Below are positions 30,759 to 37,884 of a DNA stretch of 64,000 nt, one piece after another. Within the stretch, counting starts at the first letter, position 1; each line of letters opens with the position of its first letter. The notes beneath the pieces were generated by a model. The model did not search any database and had not been told where the DNA came from. It was given only the letters and a program-made list of their open reading frames with translations. Both the position numbers and the translations under genes were made by a program. Source of the stretch: Petralouisia muris (lineage in GTDB: Bacteria > Bacillota > Clostridia > Lachnospirales > Lachnospiraceae); NCBI RefSeq assembly GCF_004793545.1, contig NZ_SRYA01000018.1, forward strand, positions 1 to 64,000, in the 5' to 3' direction.

Positions 30759-32351
30759 ATGGAAACAGTAAGATTTGATGAATTAGATTTATATCCCCAG
30801 ATATTGCGGGCAATTCGGGAGATGGGCTTTGAAGAAGCTACTCCTATTCAGAGCAAGGCCATTCCTGTGGTTATGGAAGGGGTAGATGTGATTGGACAGG
30901 CACAGACAGGAACCGGGAAAACAGCAGCATTCGGAATCCCGTTGCTGATGAAGGTGGATCCCCATAACAAGAAGACCCAGGCCATTGTACTCTGTCCTAC
31001 CAGAGAACTTGCCATCCAGGTGGCCGAAGAAGTCCGCTGCCTTGCCAAGTATATGCATGGAGTGAAGGTGCTCCCGGTATACGGCGGACAGGATATTGTG
31101 AAACAGATCCGTTCCTTAAAGGGCGGTGCGCAGATTATCATTGGCACGCCGGGACGTGTGATGGATCACTTAAGGAGAAAGACCATTAAGTGTGAAGAAG
31201 TAGAGACGATTGTATTGGATGAGGCTGACGAAATGCTGAATATGGGATTTCGGGAAGATATTGAGACAGTGCTGGAGTACATTCCCGAGGAGCGGCAGAC
31301 GGTATTGTTTTCTGCCACCATGCCCAAGCCGATTCTGGAAATTACCAAGAAATATCAGAAAAACGCCGTCACCATTAAGGTTGTGAAAAAGGAACTGACT
31401 GTTCCCAACATCGAACAGTATTATTATGATGTAAAGCGCAAGGATAAGGTGGAAGTGTTAAGCCGTCTTCTGGATGTGTACGATCCCAGGCTTTCTTTGG
31501 TGTTCTGCAATACCAAGCGCATGGTGGATGAGCTTACCAATGCACTGCAGGGCAGGGGATATTTTGCCGAGGGGCTTCATGGAGATATGAAGCAGATGCA
31601 GCGTGACCGGGTGATGAACCATTTCCGTAATGGAAAAACAGAGATTCTGGTGGCAACTGATGTAGCGGCCCGGGGAATTGATGTGGATGACGTGGAAGCG
31701 GTATTTAACTTCGATCTTCCCCAGGATGACGAATATTATGTACACCGCATTGGAAGAACCGGAAGAGCCGGGAGAACCGGACGCTCCTTTACTTTTGTCA
31801 AAGGAAAAGAAGTATATAAATTAAAAGATATCCAACGCTACTGCAAGACCAAGATTCTTGCTCAGAAAATACCCAGCATGGAAGATGTGGTGCAGGTAAG
31901 GCTGGAGAAAATCATGGATCGCATTGGCACAACTATTGAGGAAGAAGATCTGAGTTCAATGGTAAATATGATTGAGAAACAGGTAAATGAATCCGACTAT
32001 ACCGCCATGGACATTGCAGCAGCATTCTTAAAGCTGGCGCTTTTGGGTGAAGAAGAAAATGCCCAGAAGAGCATGGAGAACTTTGAGTTTGGCGATACAG
32101 GCGCAGAGGAAGGTATGGTTCGTCTCTTTATCAATATCGGCAAAAAGCAGCATGTACGGCCAGGAGATATCTTAGGAGCCATAGCCGGAGAGTCCGGGAT
32201 GTCAGGAGATCTGGTGGGCGCCATTGACATGTATGATAAATATACCTTTGTGGAGGTGCCGCGAGAATACGGCAAGGAAGTGCTGCGGGCTATGAGCCAT
32301 TCCAAGATCAAAGGGAAAAGCATTAATATAGAGCCTGCAAATCAGAAATAA
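30759..32351 (+). CDS. DEAD-box ATP-dependent RNA helicase (DeaD/CshA/DbpA type)
   Basis: 530 aa. The Q motif GFEEATPIQSKAIP, AQTGTGKT (motif I), PTRELA, GTPGRV, DEAD (VLDEADEMLNMGF), SAT, and VATDVAARGIDV and HRIGRTGRAGR in domain 2 are complete. Residues about 450-520 form a DbpA-like RNA-binding domain (MVRLFINIGKKQHVRPGDILGAIAGESG...VPREYGKEVL). Roles are RNA unwinding in ribosome assembly, cold growth or decay. ATG 30759 follows AAAGGAA; an upstream in-frame stretch overlaps the promoter, so it is not coding. Its 3' end abuts the inverted-repeat element. Confidence 0.93.
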   Translation: METVRFDELDLYPQILRAIREMGFEEATPIQSKAIPVVMEGVDVIGQAQTGTGKTAAFGIPLLMKVDPHNKKTQAIVLCPTRELAIQVAEEVRCLAKYMHGVKVLPVYGGQDIVKQIRSLKGGAQIIIGTPGRVMDHLRRKTIKCEEVETIVLDEADEMLNMGFREDIETVLEYIPEERQTVLFSATMPKPILEITKKYQKNAVTIKVVKKELTVPNIEQYYYDVKRKDKVEVLSRLLDVYDPRLSLVFCNTKRMVDELTNALQGRGYFAEGLHGDMKQMQRDRVMNHFRNGKTEILVATDVAARGIDVDDVEAVFNFDLPQDDEYYVHRIGRTGRAGRTGRSFTFVKGKEVYKLKDIQRYCKTKILAQKIPSMEDVVQVRLEKIMDRIGTTIEEEDLSSMVNMIEKQVNESDYTAMDIAAAFLKLALLGEEENAQKSMENFEFGDTGAEEGMVRLFINIGKKQHVRPGDILGAIAGESGMSGDLVGAIDMYDKYTFVEVPREYGKEVLRAMSHSKIKGKSINIEPANQK

Positions 32352-32355
32352 AGGC

Positions 32356-32457
32356 GGCTGTCGGGAAATGACAGATTTTCAGCAATATATCTTGTGATTC
32401 TTTCGATGTCTCAACCATATATTGTGTATATATTTCATTTCCCGACAGCCCTTTTTT
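32356..32457. repeat. ~95-bp inverted-repeat element, copy 1
   Basis: The end arms GGCTGTCGGGAAATGA (32356-32371) and TCATTTCCCGACAGCC (32435-32450) are perfect complements. An inner CAATATAT...ATATATTG pair makes a long cruciform. CTTTTTT follows, so it can end transcription from the helicase. The interior matches the element at 62990-63086 in reverse orientation with few differences. It has no coding capacity. Confidence 0.88.
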
Positions 32458-32552
32458 CTTAGAATTAATAACGGAATCAAGATATGTTTGTTTTTGGCGT
32501 GCTGCGGTTCACGAGACGGAAAAGTTACACACGAAATTACACAACCACTTAG

Positions 32553-32592
32553 GCAAAAAATAAGGGTGCATGGACTTTCATCCACACACCCT
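32553..32592 (-). terminator. Terminator of the rubrerythrin gene
   Basis: On the minus strand a 12-bp stem with two G-U pairs (AGGGTGTGTGGA, TGAAAG loop, TCCATGCACCCT) is followed by TATTTTTTG. Typical Rho-independent form. Confidence 0.8.
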
Positions 32593-32630
32593 GAAATTGC
32601 TATAAATACTGATTTTATGCTGTTTTCAGC

Positions 32631-33173
32631 CTATCCAAAGTATCTCTTCAACAGACCTGCAAATGCCTTGCCATGTCTTGCCTCATCCCTTGCCATCTCA
32701 TGTACGGTATCGTGGATTGCATCCAGGTTTGCAGCTTTCGCACGCTTAGCCAGGTCAGTTTTGCCAGCAGTAGCGCCGTTTTCAGCTTCTACTCTCATTT
32801 CCAGATTCTTCTTGGTGCTGTCAGTTACAACTTCACCTAATAATTCAGCAAATTTAGCAGCATGCTCTGCTTCTTCGTAAGCAGCTTTCTCCCAGTATAA
32901 TCCGATTTCCGGATAGCCTTCTCTGTGAGCAACTCTTGCCATAGCCAGATACATACCAACTTCAGAACATTCTCCGTTGAAATTAGCTCTTAAGTCCTCG
33001 ATGATATCTTCCGGAACGCCCTGAGCAACGCCAACTACATGTTCAGCAGCCCATGACATTTCTCCAGACTGCTCGGTAAATTTGGAAGCAGGAGCGTTGC
33101 ACTGTGGACATTTCTCCGGAGCTGCATCTCCTTCATAAACATAACCGCATACATTACATACAAATTTTTTCAT
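32631..33173 (-). CDS. Rubrerythrin with N-terminal rubredoxin domain (reverse rubrerythrin)
   Basis: 180 aa. Rubredoxin comes first: [10 protein letters not shown] (Cys6/Cys9) and KCPQCNAP (Cys22/Cys25). A ferritin-like four-helix diiron domain follows, with [29 protein letters not shown] and [12 protein letters not shown]. This order is the reverse of classical rubrerythrin and is typical of clostridial NADH-linked peroxidases that remove H2O2 and protect from O2. It has its own promoter downstream of a PerR-type gene on the same strand, with an inverted repeat at the start site. Cytoplasmic. Confidence 0.92.
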   Translation of the reverse strand: MKKFVCNVCGYVYEGDAAPEKCPQCNAPASKFTEQSGEMSWAAEHVVGVAQGVPEDIIEDLRANFNGECSEVGMYLAMARVAHREGYPEIGLYWEKAAYEEAEHAAKFAELLGEVVTDSTKKNLEMRVEAENGATAGKTDLAKRAKAANLDAIHDTVHEMARDEARHGKAFAGLLKRYFG

Positions 33174-33224
33174 AATAGTTTCTTCCTTTCTATGTGTTTT
33201 AATTTAAATAAGCTAAGTAAAAAT

Positions 33225-33237
33225 AGTAATTGTTACT
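33225..33237. promoter_or_regulatory. Inverted repeat near the rubrerythrin transcription start
   Basis: AGTAA-TTG-TTACT, about 7 nt downstream of the -10 box. It is a possible PerR or other operator, but it does not match the PerR box (TTATAAT-N-ATTATAA) well. Confidence 0.35.
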
Positions 33238-33243
33238 GAAATT

Positions 33244-33272
33244 AAGATAGCATATCTTAGAAAGCCTGTCAA
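33244..33272 (-). promoter_or_regulatory. Promoter of the rubrerythrin gene
   Basis: Minus strand: -35 TTGACA (33272-33267), 17-nt spacer, -10 TATCTT (33249-33244), in the gap between perR and rubrerythrin. Confidence 0.75.
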
Positions 33273-33280
33273 GAGATATT

Positions 33281-33733
33281 TTATGATTTTTCTGTTTTGG
33301 CTTTATGTTCCAGGTTATCGGCAGTTTCTTCCTCCTGGGGATTTGCCTCTTTTGATTCTTTTCCCAGGCAGGCTTTGCAGGTTCCCAGAAAGTATGCAAT
33401 ATGCCCTTCTATCCGGCCGTCAAATTCATTGCCTGCCAGAATATTGATATGATTAATATTTTCCAGCATTAAATCCATAACGCTGCCGCATCCCCTGCAT
33501 AGTACATGGTAATGGGGGGCGGTGTTCCAGTCAAAACGGTCTGGTCCGATACCGGTGGAAATTTTCTGGATTTCTCCAACCTCCGTCAACAGAGCCAGGT
33601 TACGGTATACGGTTCCAAGACTGATATTTGGAAACTCTTTTTTCACATTTGTATAAACCGTTTCGGCAGTCGGATGATCCTGGCGGCCGGAAAGAAATTC
33701 CCTGATACACTCCCGTTGGCGGCTGTATTTCAT
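33281..33733 (-). CDS. perR: Fur-family peroxide regulator (PerR-like)
   Basis: 150 aa. The winged helix carries HPTAETVYTNVKKEFPNISLGTVYRNLALL. The regulatory metal region DRFDWNTAPHYHVLCRGCG has the RFD aspartate and HYH expected of PerR. Structural zinc would use CRGC and CKAC. A charged C-terminal tail (KEANPQEEETADNLEH) is extra. PerR is inactivated by H2O2 through metal-catalysed His oxidation, derepressing peroxide defence; the next gene is a peroxidase. ATG 33733 with AGGAGG upstream is preferred to TTG 33736. A Fur/PerR box lies in its own promoter, so autoregulation is likely. Confidence 0.87.
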   Translation of the reverse strand: MKYSRQRECIREFLSGRQDHPTAETVYTNVKKEFPNISLGTVYRNLALLTEVGEIQKISTGIGPDRFDWNTAPHYHVLCRGCGSVMDLMLENINHINILAGNEFDGRIEGHIAYFLGTCKACLGKESKEANPQEEETADNLEHKAKTEKS

Positions 33734-33758
33734 CAATGGTCTTTCCTCCTGTGAATAA

Positions 33759-33773
33759 TGATAATTATTATTG
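33759..33773. promoter_or_regulatory. Fur/PerR box upstream of perR
   Basis: TGATAAT-T-ATTATTG, a 7-1-7 dyad with one mismatched pair, lies just downstream of the perR -10 element and should block transcription when bound. Confidence 0.7.
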
Positions 33774-33784
33774 ATTTCATTATA

Positions 33785-33813
33785 AATATAATCCCCAGCC
33801 GCAAAAAAGTCAA
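33785..33813 (-). promoter_or_regulatory. Promoter of perR
   Basis: Minus strand: -35 TTGACT (33813-33808), 17-nt spacer, -10 TATATT (33790-33785), with a second TATAAT directly after (33784-33779). The -35 hexamer lies in the loop of the preceding terminator hairpin. Confidence 0.65.
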
Positions 33814-33824
33814 GGGCTGGGGAT
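33791..33824 (-). terminator. Stem-loop ending the psiE-like gene
   Basis: ATCCCCAGCC and GGCTGGGGAT form a perfect 10-bp stem with a 14-nt loop, followed on the minus strand by TATATTTATAAT. It overlaps the perR promoter. Confidence 0.6.
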
Positions 33825-33841
33825 TTGTTTCCAAATATTTA

Positions 33842-34291
33842 CTATGAATTTTTCTCATTTTCGGATTCCTCAGAATCAGAACTGCTGGAAAAAATACGGT
33901 AGTTTTCTTTTCCGGAAGGCAGGCTGATATATTTCTTGATGGCAAACAGAATTCCGATGCTTATAATGGTAAGAAGGTTTTCAATGACTGTAGTGTGATC
34001 CAATATCATATGGCGGGCCACAAGGAAAATTAAAACCTCTAATACTGTATCTGGGCTGGGCTGACAGAGCATCTTCAAAAACTCAATCCCAATCAGGATA
34101 TTGAATACATAACCTACAAAGGTGAGAAAAGCTTCTTTGGAAAATCTGTCATTCCAATAATCCAGAAAAGAACTGCCGAGAGAGCAGCAGGCAATCAGAA
34201 TGGCGGCCAGAACAATAAGAGCCATCAGAAGTTCCAGAAAATCACAGGAATCAAATAGGATGTTCCTGGCTTTATGCAGTAACTTTTTCAA
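33842..34291 (-). CDS. PsiE-family membrane protein
   Basis: 149 aa with four predicted helices. FVGYVFNILIGIEFLKMLCQPSPDTVLEVLIFLVARHMILDHTTVIENLLTIISIGILFAIKKYI is the conserved PsiE core. In E. coli psiE responds to phosphate starvation and cAMP; molecular function is unknown. The Ser/Glu-rich tail (SSSSDSEESENEKNS) is cytoplasmic. The start is TTG 34291 with AAGGAG 9-10 nt upstream. It lies directly after the SRP RNA gene on the same strand. Confidence 0.75.
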   Translation of the reverse strand: MKKLLHKARNILFDSCDFLELLMALIVLAAILIACCSLGSSFLDYWNDRFSKEAFLTFVGYVFNILIGIEFLKMLCQPSPDTVLEVLIFLVARHMILDHTTVIENLLTIISIGILFAIKKYISLPSGKENYRIFSSSSDSEESENEKNS

Positions 34292-34332
34292 TGGAAATCT
34301 CCTTAACTGTTGCTAATTACGGATATCAAAAA

Positions 34333-34596
34333 CCGAGCGCTTTGCTTTGAATCCTGACCATGGGCGTTACTTTTACAGTTAGCTCGGCCCAGGCACCCTT
34401 ACGGCACATGAAAGGTTCTGCTTAGTGCTGCTTTGTTCCCAACCTGACACGGTTCACAGAGTTCCATTGCGTAAGACCCAGACGTCATCACCACTTATAA
34501 AAGGCAGCCCCACAGGCAAAAACCCGGGGCAAAGCATCACTCCAACTATAGCGGATTGTTGGTACAGGGCACCGCTAACGCCCCAGCTGCTCGGAG
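34333..34596 (-). ncRNA. ffs: Signal recognition particle RNA, large bacterial type
   Basis: About 264 nt on the minus strand. The ends CCGAGC and GCTCGG close the molecule. The S-domain is recognisable from GAACCGTGTCAGGTTGGGAA then AGCAGCACTAAG, and the 5' Alu part from GGGGCGTTAGCGGTGCCCTG. It scaffolds Ffh for co-translational targeting. The S-domain loop reads GTTGGGAACAAAGCAGC where many relatives have GTCCGGAAGGAAGCAGC, so the usual GGAA tetraloop is altered. TTTTTGATATCC after the closing stem ends the transcript. tadA lies upstream, a common clostridial order. Confidence 0.88.
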
Positions 34597-34601
34597 ACTT
34601 A

Positions 34602-34630
34602 AGTATATCCTTTTTCAGAGGAAAAGTCAA
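34602..34630 (-). promoter_or_regulatory. Promoter of the SRP RNA
   Basis: Minus strand: -35 TTGACT (34630-34625), 17-nt spacer, -10 TATACT (34607-34602). The -35 overlaps the tadA stop region. Start expected near 34595, fitting the closing stem. Confidence 0.8.
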
Positions 34631-35115
34631 CTGTTCCGGAGGTTTTTGTCCGATTTCTTTTTTTGTTCCCGCAGATTTTTGAAGAATTCGCTGAGCATAG
34701 TGGAGCATTCCTCTTCTAATACGCCGCTTTCCAGTTCCACCTGATGATTAAAGGCCGGGATCTGCAAAACGTTCAGCACGGAACCGGCGCATCCGGCTTT
34801 GGGATTTCTGCTTCCGATGACGACTTTATCCATCCGTGCCTGCACTATGGCGCCGGCGCACATTTGGCAGGGTTCTAAGGTCACATACATGGTGCAGCCC
34901 TCCAGCCGCCAGTCCCCCAGCTTTTTGCTGGCTTTTTTGATGGCGGAAAGTTCCGCATGGGCCAGGGTGTTTTTGTCAATGTTTCTTCGGTTATATCCCC
35001 GGGCAATGATTTTTCCTTCTGATACGATGACGCATCCGATGGGGACTTCCTGTATTTTTTCTGCTTTTTTCGCTTCCCGGATAGCGGCTTTCATAAATTT
35101 TTCTTCCTGATTCAT
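34627..35115 (-). CDS. tadA: tRNA-specific adenosine-34 deaminase
   Basis: 162 aa zinc deaminase. The active site is HAE (LAHAELSAI) and TLEPCQMCAGAIVQAR (PCxxC), with VPIGCVIV and GYNRR upstream. TadA converts A34 to inosine in tRNA-Arg(ACG), an essential wobble edit in most bacteria. ATG 35115 with GGAGA 5 nt upstream is chosen; the in-frame extension to 35142 lacks a site. The basic tail (KKKSDKNLRNS) is normal. The SRP RNA promoter overlaps its 3' end. Confidence 0.94.
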   Translation of the reverse strand: MNQEEKFMKAAIREAKKAEKIQEVPIGCVIVSEGKIIARGYNRRNIDKNTLAHAELSAIKKASKKLGDWRLEGCTMYVTLEPCQMCAGAIVQARMDKVVIGSRNPKAGCAGSVLNVLQIPAFNHQVELESGVLEEECSTMLSEFFKNLREQKKKSDKNLRNS

Positions 35116-35180
35116 AGGCTCTCCTTCTGGACATCTGATCACTGTAAATGTTATTATATAAAAAAACAGGAGAAGTTACA

Positions 35181-35777
35181 ATGGAAATGGCATATCAGAC
35201 AGAACGTTTGGAACTCAAGATACTGGACGATACAGCATCCGCCAAGGTTCTTCAGTTTTATCAGGACAATCGGGAGATTATTGAAAAATATGAAACAGAC
35301 CGGCCTCCGCAGTTTTACACAGATCAATTTCAGAAAATGCTGCTTCAGGGGGAGTATAATTTGGCAGTAAAGCAGAAATCACTTCGGTTTTGGGTTCAGG
35401 AACAGGGACAGCCGGATCGGATTGTCGGAACAGTATCTTTTCATAATATTAAGTATGGCTTTTATCAGTGCTGCGAGCTGGGATATAAATTTGACCAGAG
35501 ATTCTGGGGCAGAGGGTATGCGACAGAAAGTATTTCCAAAGGAATTCAGGTGATATTCGGAGAGTTAAAGCTGCATCGGATAGAAGCCTGCGTGCTGCCT
35601 GGAAATACTGCGTCACAGAAGCTTTTGCTGAAGCTGGGATTTGAGTTTGAGGGAATAAAAAAGCAGAGCGTAAAGCTTCATGGAAGATGGAGAGACCATG
35701 AGCTGTACGCTCTGCTGTCAGAGGAAGAACCTATTCATTCAGATAGCGGTACCAGTAGCCAAATTCTCCGGTGTTGA
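35181..35777 (+). CDS. GNAT acetyltransferase (RimJ/RimL-like)
   Basis: 198 aa. The fold is seen in TERLELKIL, VGTVSFHNIKYGFYQCCELGYKFDQRFWGRGYATESISKGI (acetyl-CoA loop RxxGxA-like WGRGYA) and VLPGNTASQKLLLKLGFEFEGIKKQSVKLHGRWRDHELYAL. Such proteins acetylate ribosomal N-termini or small molecules; the substrate is unknown. ATG 35181 with AGGAGAAG upstream is used. The last 47 nt overlap the 3' end of the convergent gene 35731-37032, so both strands code there. Confidence 0.85.
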   Translation: MEMAYQTERLELKILDDTASAKVLQFYQDNREIIEKYETDRPPQFYTDQFQKMLLQGEYNLAVKQKSLRFWVQEQGQPDRIVGTVSFHNIKYGFYQCCELGYKFDQRFWGRGYATESISKGIQVIFGELKLHRIEACVLPGNTASQKLLLKLGFEFEGIKKQSVKLHGRWRDHELYALLSEEEPIHSDSGTSSQILRC

Positions 35778-37032
35778 CAGGAACGGATTTTTCATTGCGG
35801 AATTCCGGAAATCCGAATAAAGTTGCCATCACCCGTTCGGGATTCTGGTAAACCCCTGGAATACCGATAAACCAGCGTTTCTTTCCGGCTTTTTCCGTGA
35901 CGCCAAGAATCAGATAGCGGTAATTGAAAAAGCCGTGAAGGAGAAAACTGTTATTGCCCAGATACCAGTATTGTCTTGGAAGCAGCCGCAGATCTTTTAA
36001 TTCCCACCGTACGCAGAGTGTCTTGTCATCCTCGGCAAAGGGGGTCATTACAGGATAATTTTCCATGATAAATTCCCATTTCAGATTCCAGTTTTCTGGC
36101 AAAGGCTCCAGCTTTGGAATGGATGGCAGGGGAATTCCGTTTTTTCCCTGGAATTTTTCCCGGGAGTTCGGAACAGCTTCTGCGGCGCTGAGATCCGGCG
36201 AAGCAGAAGGAGCGGAATTTGCCTGGGAGGAAGAATCCGTTGGTTCAGGCTGAGCGGCAGCCGAATTCCTAGCGGCAGATGCGTTTGCCGAACTTTGAGC
36301 GGTAGCGGGATTCTGAGCGGCAGATGCGTTTGCCGAACTTTGAGCGGCAGCGGGATTGTGAGCAACAGCCGGATTCTGAGCGGCAGCCGAACTTTGAGCG
36401 GCAGCGGGATTCTGAGCGGCAGATGCGTTTGCCGAACTTTGAGCAGCGGATGAATTAGCTGTATTCTGCTCTGCAGGGGCGTTTACACCGGAATTGGGTG
36501 CTGGTGAAGGCGTCGATCTGTGTGCTGTAGATCGATTTGCAGCAGATCCCTGCGGCAAGGAGCCATTTGCGCCAGACGGATGTGCAGATGGTTTTGGAGT
36601 TTCGTTTTCTGAGCCCTGGGATCCTGATTCCTTGGATGGATGCTTTGGTTCCACAAAATTCTTCCGGATAAATTCACTGTCATCCCATTGGCTGACAAAC
36701 ATGATTTCTTCAGACAGAGGAATAAAGATTCCCTTAATGTCGTCCAGAGAATACTCGCTGTCTGCCAGGGGTTCTCCTTTTAAAATGGTTTTAAAATCTC
36801 CATTGCCCCGGGGAAGCCCCATGGTTCCCAGCAGAATGCCGGGGTGCGTTCCGCGGTTTGAAGCATAGAAATACACCGGAGCAGAGGAAGTGTTGTGTCC
36901 GGTGTTTTTCATATGTATTTCAACGAGGCATTGGCCGCCCCGTTTTTCAATTTTGGCAAATCCGACATTGTGGCGTTTATTGCCATGTTCATATAAATAA
37001 AGATACGTAATCATTCGATGAAATTCAGACAT
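35731..37032 (-). CDS. Hypothetical protein with Ala/Gln/Ser repeat linker (DUF6128-like)
   Basis: 433 aa. Two conserved-looking ends, an N-terminal beta-rich domain (MSEFHRMITYLYLYEHGNKRHNVGFAKIEKRGG to about residue 130) and a C-terminal domain with NYPVMTPF, WELKDLRLLPRQYWYLGNNSFLLHGFFNYRYLILG, are joined by about 150 low-complexity residues, including imperfect AQSSANASAAQNPAA repeats. No signal peptide. It resembles lachnospiral proteins of unknown role; the DUF number is from memory and uncertain. ATG 37032 follows GGGAG; a longer in-frame start at 37089 is possible. It converges on and overlaps the GNAT gene. Confidence 0.6.
   Translation of the reverse strand: MSEFHRMITYLYLYEHGNKRHNVGFAKIEKRGGQCLVEIHMKNTGHNTSSAPVYFYASNRGTHPGILLGTMGLPRGNGDFKTILKGEPLADSEYSLDDIKGIFIPLSEEIMFVSQWDDSEFIRKNFVEPKHPSKESGSQGSENETPKPSAHPSGANGSLPQGSAANRSTAHRSTPSPAPNSGVNAPAEQNTANSSAAQSSANASAAQNPAAAQSSAAAQNPAVAHNPAAAQSSANASAAQNPATAQSSANASAARNSAAAQPEPTDSSSQANSAPSASPDLSAAEAVPNSREKFQGKNGIPLPSIPKLEPLPENWNLKWEFIMENYPVMTPFAEDDKTLCVRWELKDLRLLPRQYWYLGNNSFLLHGFFNYRYLILGVTEKAGKKRWFIGIPGVYQNPERVMATLFGFPEFRNEKSVPVNTGEFGYWYRYLNE
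36250..36460 (-). repeat. Imperfect ~42-bp tandem repeats
   Basis: GCAGATGCGTTTGCCGAACT (plus-strand view) recurs three times with shorter partial units between, encoding AQSSANASAAQNPA-type blocks. The frame is kept whatever the copy number. Confidence 0.8.
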
Positions 37033-37097
37033 TTTTGCACTCCCACAAAACTTTTTACATCTTATTCCGGTTCTGGGGAGGTTATGCATGATTTATA

Positions 37098-37736
37098 TTA
37101 TTTCTGGCCGGTGATCGCAAGAGCCAAATCGGAACCAAAAGAAGACATGTTGGCGGGAACCCAGGTATTATTCTGAATGACACAGTCAACCATAATATCT
37201 GTGGTTTTCTCAGAAGGCATTACATTCCGGTAAGCTTCTATCAGATTCTGGGTATAGACGTCCATCAGGAAAATATGCTGTTCTTCTGCAGTGGAAAAAT
37301 TGCCCTGCTGTGCAGTTTCTTTGGCGTCATAATAAGCGTCTGCGTCCAGATCAAATTCATCAAAATAAGTGGTGTGAACCACAACCGTTGCTTTGCCTTC
37401 GGATTCTGAAACAATTTCTGCAGTGGCGCTCATTTTGGAAAGCGCGGTTTTCCTTGCCTCGCAAAGTTCATCTAAACTCTGTTCATCTATTTCCTGTCCG
37501 CTGGCGGCAAAGTTGGTGCGGATGGTTTCCTTCAGGGAAGCGTCGTAGGTTTCTCTGGCGGCGTTGATGTCTTCTTCTGTCATTCCCAGGGAGGTGATTC
37601 CTGTGGCGTCGCCAAGTATATACAGTTCATAAATTGCCTTGATGGAGTCGGCGGCGTTTTTTTTCGGTCCGCTGCAGCCGGGAAGAAAGGAAATACATAA
37701 GCAAATGCATATCAGAATGGAAAAAAATTTTTTCAT
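37098..37736 (-). CDS. Predicted lipoprotein (DUF5105-like)
   Basis: 212 aa. The signal peptide MKKFFSILICICLCISFLPGC has a lipobox LPGC with Cys21, so lipidation by Lgt and surface anchoring are expected. The mature part is helical (KKNAADSIKAIYELYILGDATGI..., YDASLKETIRTNF) with a C-terminal sheet (ATVVVHTTYFDEFD). It resembles DUF5105/DUF5104-type clostridial lipoproteins of unknown role. It has its own promoter and sits 65 nt before the repeat-rich gene on the same strand. Confidence 0.75.
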   Translation of the reverse strand: MKKFFSILICICLCISFLPGCSGPKKNAADSIKAIYELYILGDATGITSLGMTEEDINAARETYDASLKETIRTNFAASGQEIDEQSLDELCEARKTALSKMSATAEIVSESEGKATVVVHTTYFDEFDLDADAYYDAKETAQQGNFSTAEEQHIFLMDVYTQNLIEAYRNVMPSEKTTDIMVDCVIQNNTWVPANMSSFGSDLALAITGQK

Positions 37737-37768
37737 GGAATAACCCTTTCTTTGATGTAATTAATTTT

Positions 37769-37797
37769 ATTATATAGGCAAATAAAACAAAAGGCAA
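37769..37797 (-). promoter_or_regulatory. Promoter of the lipoprotein gene
   Basis: Minus strand: -35 TTGCCT (37797-37792), 17-nt spacer, -10 TATAAT (37774-37769), 33 nt before the ATG. Confidence 0.7.
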
Positions 37798-37833
37798 GAA
37801 AAAGAGAATTTAATCGGAGATTTGAGCATTTTT

Positions 37834-37862
37834 CGGACAGGCTGGAAAAATTGCCCTATAAT
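37834..37862 (+). promoter_or_regulatory. Promoter of the HTH-TPR regulator
   Basis: -35 CGGACA (37834-37839), 17-nt spacer, -10 TATAAT (37857-37862), 22 nt before the ATG. Diverges from the lipoprotein promoter. Confidence 0.6.
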
Positions 37863-37884
37863 GTAACAGGGGTGAGAGAAACGA

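Noticed and set aside
32422-32880. 152-codon plus-strand frame
   Set aside because: Runs through the inverted-repeat element and antisense to rubrerythrin.
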